A stretch of DNA of 64,000 bases from Vicia villosa (taxonomy: Eukaryota; Streptophyta; Magnoliopsida; Fabales; Fabaceae). Positions within the stretch are counted from its first letter, which is position 1; each line of letters opens with the position of its first letter. A program made the position numbers and the translations under genes. Below are positions 1 through 10,262 of the stretch, piece by piece. The DNA is taken from NCBI RefSeq assembly GCF_029867415.1, contig NW_026705304.1, positions 124,001 to 188,000 on the forward strand. Direction: 5' to 3'. The notes beneath the pieces were generated by a model. The model ran no database searches, was not told the DNA's origin, and worked only from the letters and a program-made list of their open reading frames with translations.

Positions 1-1981
1 AACTTGATCGAGTGTTCAAAACTCACCAAAAGGGTACGCATCTAAGGATACAACAATGGTTATCCTTCAAAAGGTTGAGGAATGTCAAAACCGCAATGAT
101 TATCCTTATCCCATCAAGAGATCAAGAGATGACGATACCACAATGGTAATCCTTCATCAAATCAAAGGAGTGAGGCAGTCGCAATCACCTCCAACGAATC
201 AAAGACTATGCGAGGTCACACGACTTGTTCAAAAAAAAAAGAGAGCAAAAAAAAATGGCGAAAAAATAATGAAAATAAATAAAGATGAAAAGAAAATGGC
301 AAAAGAAAAAAAAAGATGATGAAATTGCCAAGCAAGAACAAAGTCGTGTGATAATAAAAGGTGAGCGACCGCCATGTCCAAAAAACCTCATTGATTCCTC
401 AACCATTCCAAATTCCTTGTGAAGGATAAACACTCGTGTCGAGTTAACTGAACATAGGATTGGAGAACATCACGAAGGGGGTGGGTACAAATAATTTTGA
501 GCCTAAAAATCCTTTGTTTTCTGAAAACCGTGATCCCGACCAAGTTACAACCCTTAAAAGTCCTAATTGAAGTAGGGTTTATTTTGAAAGCGCACTCCGA
601 TGAGATAGCGTTTAACTGACTCCCAATGAAGTGTAACACATATCTATGTTGGTATTGTATGCCCGCTTTGCATTTCGTTCACAAGAGGTCGCAACCTCAT
701 TACAAAAAAGAGTTTTACAACTTCAAGACTAACATAGGCTTTGCATTAGAATTATCATTCTTAGAATTAACATTCTTTTGCATACAAATATGTGCTTAAC
801 ATCAAGGAAATTACCATGGTGAGAATCAGTGAATAACTTGACTATGTCAAAGTACGAGAGACTTGAGAACTCTGAGGAGTAAAAGCCAATCATTTCAAAT
901 GATGACCATCAAGGGGCAGGTTCTCTAAAAAAACTCCGTTGGGCATGAACAGTTAATGCTTCCTTTGATTACCCTGAGGGGAAGAGTTTGAAGACTCCGT
1001 TGAGCATGGTAAAGTTTGTTTCCATGTTTGTTTGACTTCAAAACAAAGAAAGCCTGAGGATTCTAGCAAGATGTACCTAATCAGGGGCAATTGAATCGAG
1101 GTTTGACCTCTCAAATTCAACATATCTGGGGAAATCATGTCGATGAATCTCTTCAAGCTTCGATCAATCTGGGGCAATCAAGTCGAGGAATCTCTCTTAA
1201 GTTCAACCAATCTGGGGCAGTTACGTCGAGATGCGACAAATCTCTCCAAGAATTCTTTAGGGAAAATTCCTTCATGGGTCATGAAGCTGGGGGCACAATC
1301 TTTTGAGTTATCTTGCCTATCTTTGAACGTCGGATTTCTCTTGAAAACTTATTCTCTCCCCAAGCACTGAGTTTATTTCTCCCAGGAGAGGTTCTACTTC
1401 CCTAATCAAGGCTCCTTATCTGGATTTCTCATCCCCAACATGGTGAATCGAGGGAATCTCCTCAAGCTGAAAATCCTCCAAACAATGGCATGTGGTGAGA
1501 AGTCAGAAGTTATTCTACACTCTACAAGCCAACAACCAGAAGGGGCATCTTGCAAGTCAAAGTCCAATATCTATTGGCATCTGTACATAATTCTTAACAC
1601 TAAGGGGATTCTCCTTGGTGTCTACCTCACTAATGCCTTTATTTGGCACTCTGCATATAGTATTCATTGCATATAACATTGCATCCTCAAAAGCGTAGCA
1701 TATCTGTCAAAGCGGATCATTACGCCATAGAAAAATTCAAACATGCATACAAAACATAAGCCAGATAATACAAATCAGTACTCAATCAAGCTGACGATAC
1801 TTCCGCACATAAAATATTGTCCTTACAAACTCCGATTGATATCTGCTACTACATCACAAATCTCCTCAAACCATGGTGCCAATACCTGGTATCCTCAATC
1901 CCCAAAAGAAGTGTCATGTTCTCTCCCCAATGTGGATCGGATACAATGTCTTTCTTCGTCAGAATCGTTGTCTCCGAGGTT
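1..1981 (+). other. Element I internal 3' untranslated DNA
   Basis: No protein-coding gene is recognisable here; the open frames are all under 100 codons and lack known motifs. The stretch belongs to element I because it runs without a break into the repeat arrays, polypurine tract and LTR that follow. Positions 1111-1250 hold three degenerate units of about 43 bp marked by 'atctgggg' at 1124, 1167 and 1210. The A-rich stretch at 231-320 is low-complexity DNA. The end of integrase must lie left of the window. Confidence 0.6.
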
Positions 1982-2475
1982 ATTTCCCGTGTGCTGCGTG
2001 CAGATTAGAGCGTGAATGAGGGTGGGCATTCAACCCATCTCATTTTTCAACCGTTTGAATAACCATACTTGGTGTGTGGCAATTCGAACGATTGCCGCTC
2101 TTTAAGAGTTACACCCCGCCTTTTGGCCTGAGGGATTAATGTAATTCTTATGCTTTGTAAGCATCGATATTCCCGTAATCCCCAGTGGTTACTATCGCCT
2201 TCTTGTCGAGTCTAGTCGTCTCTGGTCTTGTGATGGTTATTTCCCGTATGTTGCGTGCAAATTAGAGTGCGAATGAGGGTGGGCATTCAACCCATCTCAT
2301 TTTTCAATCGTTTGAATAACCATACTTGGTGTGTGGCAATTCGAACGACTGCCACTCTTGAAGAGCTACACCCCGCCTTTGGCCTGAGGGATTAATGTAA
2401 TTCTTATGCTTCGCAAGCATCAACATCTTCGTGATTATGTCTTTTGATCGAGTCTAGTCGTCACTAGTCTTCGTG
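1982..2475 (+). repeat. Two-copy direct repeat, about 257 bp
   Basis: Two head-to-tail copies begin at 1982 and 2239. Both run through 'gagggtgggcattcaaccc', a stretch on a gap in the title of a 'ttggtgtgtggcaattcgaa' block, and 'ttcttatgctt'. They differ by scattered substitutions and small indels. The pair sits in the 3' untranslated part of element I, just upstream of shorter tandem arrays. Confidence 0.8.
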
Positions 2476-2579
2476 GTCCCTTTCCCTCGTACGGGAAAAC
2501 TTTTTAGATCCAACCCCCGTGTTGTGTATCCTATGCCTTCCGTCCCGGCAAACCATTTCAAAACCAATTCCCAATCCCT

Positions 2580-2870
2580 AACCTCAGTGTTCATATTAAT
2601 TCTTTCTTCCCTTGACCTCAGTGTCGATAACTTTCTTTTCCAACTTCAATGTTGATGTTTATCCTTTCCTTGTCCAACCTCAGTGTTGATGCCTATCATT
2701 CCTTCACCGACCTCTGTGTCGATGCCAATCGTCATTCACAACCTCAATGTTGATGTTTATCTTTTCTCGTCCCAACCTCAGTGTTGATGTCCTCGACCTC
2801 AGTGTTGACGCCTTTTCCTTTCACAACCTCAGTGTTGATGTCCTCCAACCCCAGCGTTGATGTTTATCCT
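2580..2870 (+). repeat. Degenerate short tandem repeats (cctcagtgttgatg type)
   Basis: About eight loose copies of a unit containing 'acctcagtgttgatg' plus a pyrimidine-rich spacer ('tttatcctttc' type) follow one another with irregular spacing. They form the transition between the 257-bp repeats and the regular 46-bp array of element I. Confidence 0.7.
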
Positions 2871-2876
2871 TTCTTT

Positions 2877-3560
2877 CAATTCTTGTGGATCGTAGGTCCG
2901 TTGACCTTATCCCTATCTTTTTCAATTCTTGTGGATCGTAGGTCCGTTGACCTTATCCTCATCTTTCTCATTTCTTGTGGATCGTAGGTCTGTTGACCTT
3001 ATCCCCATCTTTTTCAATTCTTGTGGATCGTAGGTCCGTTGACCTTATCCTCATCCTTTTCAATTCTTGTGGATCGTAGGTCCGTTGACCTTATCCTCAT
3101 CTTTTTCATTTCTTGTGGATCGTAGGTCCGTTGACCTTATCCTCATCTTTTTCATTTCTTGTGGATCGTAGGTCCGTTGACCTTATCCTCATCTTTTTCA
3201 TTTCCTGTGGATGGTAGGTCCGTTGACCTTATCCTCATCTTTGCCAATTCTTGTGGATCGTAGGTCCGTTGACCTTATCCTCATCTTTTTCATTTCTTGT
3301 GGATCGTAGGTCCGTTGACCTTATCCCATCTTTTTCAATTCTTGTGGATCGTAGGTCCGTTGACCTTATCCTCATCCTTTTCAATTCTTGTGGATCGTAG
3401 GTCCGTTGACCTTATCCTCATCTTTTTCATTTCTTATGGATCGTAGGTCCGTTGACCTTATCCCCATCTTTTTCATTTCTTGTGGATCGTAGGTCCGTTG
3501 ACCTTATTTTCATCTTTTTCAATTCTTGTGGATCGTAGGTCCGTTGACCTTACCCTAGTT
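2877..3560 (+). repeat. Tandem array, about 46-bp unit, about 15 copies
   Basis: The unit contains 'ggatcgtaggtccgttgacc' followed by 'ttatcctcatcttttt' and 'cattcttgt'-like spacer, repeated head to tail with very few substitutions. A degenerate half unit lies at 3570-3585. Copy number was counted by eye. Such arrays in the 3' untranslated part of Ogre-type elements are known to change quickly and to give rise to satellite repeats. It is not a CRISPR array: the whole unit repeats and there are no unique spacers. Confidence 0.9.
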
Positions 3561-3887
3561 TCGAGTCACGGATCGTAGGTCCTACCTTTCCATCAAACTC
3601 GCACTGTCCAATCATAGTTTCATACAACAATCACCTCCTTTGAGAACCTTGTATTGGCACCTTGGCTACGTTACAAGCTATCACCATTCAACCATTACTC
3701 ACCATAAACTTTTCCACCAAAAAAAAAAAAAAAACAAAAATTCTCTTTCCCCAGCAGATATCAAAACAAAAAATAAAGATAACACTTACACCTTCTTTTC
3801 AGGACAAATTTATGGTTTTGGTATTTAATCTTCTTAAACCTTGAATGTTCGAAAGGCTAACGCCAATCTCACCTTCAAGTTTAAGAT
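3561..3887 (+). other. Unique 3' untranslated DNA of element I
   Basis: This 0.3-kb stretch lies between the tandem array and the polypurine tract. It holds an A run near 3720-3735 and no convincing gene. Confidence 0.5.
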
Positions 3888-3904
3888 GATTAAATAGGGG
3901 CAGC
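3888..3904 (+). promoter_or_regulatory. Polypurine tract of element I
   Basis: The purine-rich run 'taaatagggg' plus 'cagc' directly precedes the LTR start TGTCATACCCC. In LTR retrotransposons this is where plus-strand DNA synthesis is primed. Element III has almost the same tract (34434-34449 on the - strand), which supports the call. Confidence 0.8.
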
Positions 3905-6139
3905 TGTCATACCCCAAATTTGTCCTACCCCTTTTAATGTTATCTGGCTTAGACTTGTGCATTTCATAATCTCATGTACATACTTCCATTAGGTCATCTA
4001 ACATTCATGCATTCATTAATCAAATAACTTTGCATTGGATCAAGGATCTTCGAAGCTATGGTTTTTGTATGGTCGTTCATGATGGACTTCTTTCTTCTAA
4101 AGCTACAAGATTTTTCTCTATGAAAGATTCTCCAAGGGCAAGAGGACTATAGTTCTTATGCATAGTGGCTACAATCGTTAATTCAACTAAGATTCAGTGG
4201 TTTTCAGGTTGAGGTGTCCTTACGGGCCCCAACTCTTATCTCCCTTAAGAATCCATCAAAGAATTGTTGTTATGTCAAATTGAAGTACAATACATGTCAT
4301 GATGTGAGAGTTAGACTTGTGGGTTCATTGAGTTCAAGGCGCTGCTATACGTAATTGATTGGTGGTTTGGTTTGAATTGAGGGATTGAGATTGAATGAAG
4401 GTCACAATGATTTGAGGATGAATTTGATGATTTAATTGATCTTATTATTCAAATGTTGTTCAAGGCCTTTTGTTCATTCAAGCTAAGATGCTAAACACAT
4501 GATGCAAGAAATAAGGTCGTGGATTGCTTGTGATCAAAGATTTATCGTTTCTCTCATTAATTTGTTGATTGCGATGCAAAGGGATGTGTGTTGGAAATAT
4601 GTTGGAATTCGGATAGAAAACACGGATGAGATAGTGTGGAAAATGGACAAGATCCGAGTTTTTAAAAACCAATTTCTTTGGCCATGATTTGCTGGAACTT
4701 GAAATTATCCAAAAGTTTTATACAGGAAGTTATTCACATAAAAAGGCATTCAAGCTCAAGCCCATTTCAATTTCTCAAACAATTTCCCACCATTGTTCTA
4801 ATCATCTAATATGCCATCCATTCAAATTCCAATTCATACATCCATTCATATATTCATTAAAAAATGTTCAAGTTCGAGTGTTCTACATCAAAAAGAAAAC
4901 CCTTTACAAAATCCAAAAACCAATTTCGAAATACAAATACATTCACCCATTCCAATCCCACCACAGTATCATTACATCTTCACAAAAATCGAAATTTAAA
5001 AACATAGTGTTGGAAACCTATTCTAAACCATGTCTTTTGTTCAGGATCATCTTCAATTTCATCATTCCTATCCACACCATGTCATGCCCCTCGATACACC
5101 ATACGAACATATCCGAGCCTCACACCTTAGAGTCATCCTACACCAATGCCATAAACTCCAAACCTGTCAAGACAAATCATAACAGATGCATAAGTCAGCC
5201 CTGCATGGACAGAATAAACCGCAGCTACACCGCAAACCTGCTGCACTTTCAATTAAACCACCAGCATCCTGCAAAACATCCATACAAAAAAACCGAGTTG
5301 CAGTCAATAACAAAAAAAAACATCCTGCACATTGATTAAAACCAGCCTGTAAGTAAACCGAACCGATACCGGTTCAAACCAATTAACCAGCAGTCAACGC
5401 CCAGATCTGTCCATAACCATACAATTGGTAAACCATAACAGCCGGCTCCGCATAACTGTAAACAGATGCAATACACACATTACAGAACCGATTCAAGACA
5501 GTTGTTCATTTGAAACTGCATCTGATTCATATCAATTCACACTACTCTACTAACCTACAATACATTCAACCATACACAGGTTCATAGACCATTTACATCA
5601 TCCAATAACATACACCAAAATTCTTGCAGAAAAAAAAACAAAATACCTACATCCATTGAGCTATTTCACTATTGAGCAACAACCAAAACCACAGCTTGCA
5701 TTTGAATAAAAACCAAACTGGAAACACACATCAGAAGAAAAGAATTAGAAGAACTCCATAACCCTAAGCTAACTCCCAACAGTTTTAACTACCTCTAACT
5801 TTCCATAATCAACCTTACTATCAGTTTATAACCTCTCCTAACTAACTCTGTTTTCAAACTAACAACCTTTAACTAACTAACAGAATTCAAAACAGAACCA
5901 TCATTCACATAACAGAAAAAACAAAATTTCCTAGCAAGTCTAACCAATTCCTAACTACCTATCAGCCATTTATAACAGAATATAACAGAAAAGAGGAGGA
6001 GAAGAATAACCGTTTCTAACCGATTCTATAACTAAATGTAACAGATTCCAACAGAAATAACAAACTGAAAAAGGAGAGAACTTACCTCAACCTCACTCTC
6101 AATCTTCACTCTCTAACTCCAAACTTCATCCCTCACACC

Positions 6140-6146
6140 TATATAA
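6140..6146 (+). promoter_or_regulatory. TATA box in LTR of element I
   Basis: TATATAA follows 'ctcacacc' and is followed by a pyrimidine-rich leader, as in plant Pol II promoters. It is placed as the TATA box of the LTR promoter by analogy with the TATAAATA boxes in the other LTRs of the window. Confidence 0.55.
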
Positions 6147-7989
6147 CAGAACCACACGCCTTCTTCATCAGCTCTCTTCATTCTTCTCCCACCTTCAATC
6201 TTCAATCCATCACCATCCTCCACCCACTCCAGAATCCACTTCCATTCTCTCAGCTTCAATCACCTTCTCTCGATCCATTCTCCATACTCATTCATCTTCA
6301 TCTTCACTCAGTACTTCTCCACCATTCTTCCACTCTCAATCTTCTTCATTCTTCACTGCTTCACCTCTCAATCTTCAACCACCTTCTTCAATCTTCTCCA
6401 CCATCATTCTTCATCATCCAACACTCTCAATCTCTCTGCATCTTCATCACTGTTCTTCATCTTCGTCTGCAAATCCATCTTCAACAACAAACAATCAACA
6501 TCATCATCATCTTCTCGGACTTCTCTCAAACCACACCTTCTTCAATCATCGCCACACCTTCAATCTGCAGCCACGCTCATCATCATCATAACAGCACACG
6601 CAAGAAGCGAAGCAAGAAGAAGAATTCAAAGCGGAAGAAACAAGTTTACCTGAATCAAAGTCCCGGATCCCGCTCCGCGTTTATTTCGCAGCCACGATGT
6701 ATTGAAACGCTTGAAGCTCCCATCGAACCACAACTCTCTTCACCATCAACAAACACTCCACGCGCTGATTTTCATTTTCATGGTTCACACTTTAAATCTC
6801 CGAATCAAAGGAATCCTTCGTGACTGGCAAAGTGAATCGGAGGGGAGTCGTCGTTGTTCATGATCGAAAAAGAGATAAGCGAGAGAGATTGAACGGAGAG
6901 ATACGGGAGTGAGACGGCGAGTTGAGGAGGGCGAGAGCTTTGCCGGAGAAGCTCGCCGGCCGCCGTCGTTCGCGAGTGAGGAAGGATAAAGATCCTGAGC
7001 TTCACGTGAGTAGACGATGCGTCACACAAGTAACCCTAAAATCCCCTTTCCATGATTATTTTTATTTTACTTTAATCCATCCTTTTTTCATAATTTCCAT
7101 TAATTGTTTTTATTATTTTACTGAATGATAATAATAATGGGATCACAAACTCTTGGGCCTAACACGGATTCATGCTCACACCCCCACCATGGCCCAGCAC
7201 CACGTTTTTGGCATCATAAAAATCTGTACAAAAATCATCCTTGGGCCAAACGCCATTGTTGCTGGCCGCACCCTATTTTAGCCCACGCACCTCCTTCATT
7301 CTTAGACACCATAACAAAATTTCGTTGGGCCTAACTCCCATAGGCCCTGCGCCCATTTGCTGACTGCACCGTAATTTTCAGATAACACCCCCCTGAGCCC
7401 ATCCTCTCATGTTAGATTTAGTATTTTTTTTTGACATAGTTTTCTATTTTTTTTAGATAATAAAAACATGATAAAAATCACTTACTTTTGTTAGATTTTA
7501 GGGAGTAAAAAGGACATATAAAAACAATAAGATTTTGTTAAGTTTTAGAGACTAAATAATCACTATTTTGTTAGACTTTTAGGTTATCGTTGACATTAAA
7601 AAATGGCTCATAAAAATAGTAGTTAGTTTAGTTTAATTTTGACATAATTGATAGAATTTCTCTTATAAAAATCAATGCAAAAATAATAGTACTTTTAATT
7701 CACTTTTGTGCTATATTTTGACTTGTTCTATTTCATGCTCTTATGCTATTTTCATATATTCCACTTTTTGCTTTATTTTTCATGTGTCTTTTATTCCTAA
7801 CCTTAGGTAGAAACCATGATAACATTAGGTAGAAATTCCCTTCATACTTAGGCTAGTTTCTTTTTCTTTTCAACATAAAACATCTAATAAATGCTTGATT
7901 AAAATCCCATAAAAAGTACAAAGAAGATACTTAAAACACTAATAATCAAAGTGAAAATTCTTAAAAAGGGATGGAAGCTTGAACATCCC

Positions 7990-8160
7990 TTGCTTAAGGG
8001 AATGTTCGAGTGCTTGGATCTCCCTTGCTTAAGGGTACCATTCAGGCGTAAGTTCCCAACTTCTAAAAAACACCAACCAAAGAGTAACTCGAGTTTCCCT
8101 TGCTTAAGGGATTTCCTCGAAACGCTCAAAGTCTCTCCCTCATCTCTTTCTCTTAAGGGC
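7990..8160 (+). repeat. Four short repeats 'ttgcttaaggg' in LTR I
   Basis: The motif occurs three times as 'cccttgcttaaggg' (about 7988, 8022 and 8098) and once as 'ttctcttaaggg' (about 8148). It contains the palindrome CCCTTNNNTAAGGG. Its function is unknown; it could be a protein-binding array. Confidence 0.6.
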
Positions 8161-8580
8161 ACCGTTATTTCCGCTCGTACGCATCGTAGGTCGATCCCTT
8201 ATGCGAGAGCGCGAGCGTTAACTCCGCACAACTAAAAAACACAAAAACAAACAAAACTATGGAGCCGAACTACGACACTCTGATTCCTGAAAAGGATACG
8301 TAGGCATCAAGTCGCGGGGCTTGAACGAGCACATTTGTAAATATTCCTTCTTTTCCCCGTATTTCTTTTGCATTCATTCGCATGTAGACATAGACATAGT
8401 ACACACCCTTTAGATACAAACAAACATAGGTGGATACCATCGAGTACGATGGGCGCGAGGGGTGCTAATACCTTCCCCTCGCGTAACCGACTCCCGTACC
8501 CTGATTCTCTGGTCGCAAGACCCTGTTCTTATCCTTTCCTAGGTTTTCTGATATTCCTTTCCCTTATGGGATAAATATAT

Positions 8581-8594
8581 TGGTGGCGACTCTG
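8581..8594 (+). other. PBS-like sequence inside the 3' end of LTR I
   Basis: TGGTGGCGACTCTG contains TGGCGACTCTG, which equals the first 11 bases of the primer binding site of element II, yet it lies 24 bp inside the LTR end at 8618. The LTR end is fixed by the resumption of the element II reading frame. The motif may be a captured primer-site copy or a chance of shared ancestry. Confidence 0.55.
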
Positions 8595-8618
8595 TTCATT
8601 TTTCGCGAGCGTGCGACA

Positions 8619-9924
8619 CTGTCCAAGGACACAACCCATGGAATCTTCTAAGACGGTTAAGTACATTATCAAAGGTCTTCCTTCCACTGGAGGAGACAAA
8701 ATGGGTGGTTCGAGCAAATATTCTTTAATTCTGTCGAACGCTTTCTGACAATCGTCTGTCCAGACGCAACTTTGATTTTTCCGTAGAAGTTTGAAAATAG
8801 GAGCGTAAGTTGCAGTCATGAGATATATGAATCTCGAGATGTAATTCAGACGTCCAAGAAATCCTCTAACTTTTTTCTCGGTTCTGGGTGAAGGCATTTC
8901 TTGAATTGCCTTGACTTTGTCTGGATCTACTTCAATTCCTCGTTTGCTGACAATGAAACCAAGGAGTTTTCCTGAGTAGACACCAAAGGTGCACTTGTTG
9001 GGGTTCAGACGAAGCTGAAACTTCCGTAAGCGTTGAAATAACTTTGTCAGATTCTGTATGTGATCTTCTTCATTTTCTGATTTGGCGATCATGTCGTCCA
9101 CATACACTTCCACCTCCTTATGCATCATGTCGTGGAAAAGCGTAGTCATGGCCCTTTGATAAGTTGCCCCTGCGTTCTTTAGTCCAAAAGGCATAACACG
9201 GTAGCAGAACGTGCCCCAGGGGGTGATGAAAGCTGTTTTCTCCATGTCTTCAGGTGCCATTTTGATTTGGTTGTATCCTGGAAATCCGCCCATGAACGAG
9301 AAAACTTTGGATTTTGCTGTACTGTCTACCAACATATCAATATGTGGTAAAGGAAAATCATCCTTAGGGCTAGCTTTGTTCAAATCTCTGTAGTCGACGC
9401 ACATGCGGACTTTTCCTTCTTTCTTAGGAACGGGAACAATGTTAGCTAACCACTGAGGGTATTCTGAAGTGACGAGGAAACCTGCGTTGATCTGCTTTTG
9501 AACTTCCTCTTTGATTTTCATAGCCATCTCCGGATGAGTTCTTCTCAATTTTTGCTTGACCGGAGGGCATTCTGCTTTTAATGGCAAGTGATTCTCCACT
9601 CTACTGGTATCCAACCCTGGCATATCTTGATAAGACCAAGCGAAGACATCTGAGAATTCTTTGAGCAGCTGTATCAGACTCTCTCTGATCTCTGAACTGA
9701 GCGAAGCTCCAATCTTAACCTCTTTTCTGTTTCCATCGGAACCAAGGTTAATGATCTCTAGAGGCTCATTGTATGGCTGAATGGCCTCTTCCTTTTGTTG
9801 AAGTAATCGTGAAATTTCCTTTGATATTTCTTCGTCTTCTTCTTCCTCTGCCTCGAATACAGGAAACTCAAAGCTTGGAGAAGTCATACGATCGCACGTT
9901 TCAACGGGGTATTTTATGATTAAT
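8619..9924 (-). pseudogene. pol of element II, reverse transcriptase part, truncated and mutated
   Basis: This would make the retrotransposon polyprotein that copies RNA into DNA. The frame is open from the predicted splice acceptor (9924) through the start-like ATG at 9887 to 8619, where the LTR of element I interrupts it; the extra residues after that are read from the LTR. Seen: an acidic N-terminal linker (residues 11-25), the reverse transcriptase core with VDYRDLNKASPKDDFPLPHID (part shown by its ends only: residues about 164-184), motif B region, and YVDDM. In motif A the sequence is FSFMGGFPGYNQI where element III has FSFMDGFSGYNQI: the catalytic Asp is Gly at residue 200 (codon 9290-9288), an A-to-G change. 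RNase H and integrase are missing from the window. Confidence is high for family, moderate for the functional loss. Confidence 0.85.
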
Positions 9925-10262
9925 CTGCATATGTGTGATAAGTTTTATTTAGACAACGAGGGAAGACTCGGTGTATGCAGTTAATGGAATATTTGATGTT
10001 TTTTAAGGGTGTTTTGTTTTTTTTTTTTTAGGATCACCAATTTCCGAAAAAAGAAAAGGAAAAACTAACGACGGAACAAAATGACATTTTTATTTATTGA
10101 CAGTCATTTCTTGAAACAAAGACCCTATAAAACAAAACTCTATTGCTTTGGGCGAAGCAAAGAGGGACATTTTCCTAAGAAATAGGAAAATGCAAAGCCC
10201 TATGAAACATCTCTTCACCCTGGGCTATGGTGAGAGGATAAAATAACGGTGAAAGTTCCTAC
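9925..10262 (-). other. Predicted intron between gag-pro and pol of element II
   Basis: The donor GT (10262-10261) overlaps the gag-pro stop: the last codons read CCT AAG TAG and the cut falls after CCT AA. The acceptor 'atatgcag' ends at 9925. Removing 338 bases joins gag-pro to pol in one frame and deletes the stop. An intron at this place is known for Ogre elements; the same arrangement is seen in element III. Confidence 0.75.

Larger units (their letters stand above)
1..8618 (+). mobile_element. Ogre-like Ty3/gypsy element I, 3' part only
   Basis: This is the right-hand end of a large LTR retrotransposon lying on the + strand. Seen: about 3.9 kb of non-coding, repeat-rich DNA, then a polypurine tract (3888-3904), then an LTR opening TGTCATACCCC at 3905 and closing GCGTGCGACA at 8618. 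Base 8619 resumes the open reverse transcriptase frame of element II in the middle of a conserved stretch, which fixes the right boundary. The first five bases outside, CTGTC (8619-8623), should be one copy of the target duplication; the other copy, the coding genes and the 5' LTR are off the left edge. Known of the family: Ogre elements carry long 3' untranslated parts with tandem repeats between integrase and the 3' LTR, as seen here. It is not a solo LTR, because the polypurine tract and internal DNA are present. Confidence 0.85.
3905..8618 (+). repeat. 3' LTR of element I (4714 bp)
   Basis: The LTR starts TGTCATACCCC and ends GCGTGCGACA, with the TG...CA ends expected of LTRs. A TATA box lies at 6140-6146, so U3 is about 2.2 kb. 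A CT-rich leader follows (about 6150-6560), and a splice-donor-like CAC|GTGAGT sits at 7007. Four copies of a 'ttgcttaaggg' motif lie at 7990-8160. The part from 8280 to 8560 contains 'ggatacgtaggca' and 'gtgctaatacctt', blocks also recognisable in the LTRs of elements II and III. Long open frames inside it (for example 4689-5339) lack any known motif and are treated as chance. Confidence 0.85.

Noticed and set aside
2877..3560. CRISPR-like spaced repeat
   Set aside because: The entire 46-bp unit repeats without unique spacers, and the context is a plant retrotransposon.
4689..5339. 216-codon open frame on the + strand
   Set aside because: It lies inside the LTR of element I, is rich in His/Ile/Lys/Asn/Ser from AT-rich DNA, and shows no domain or family motif.
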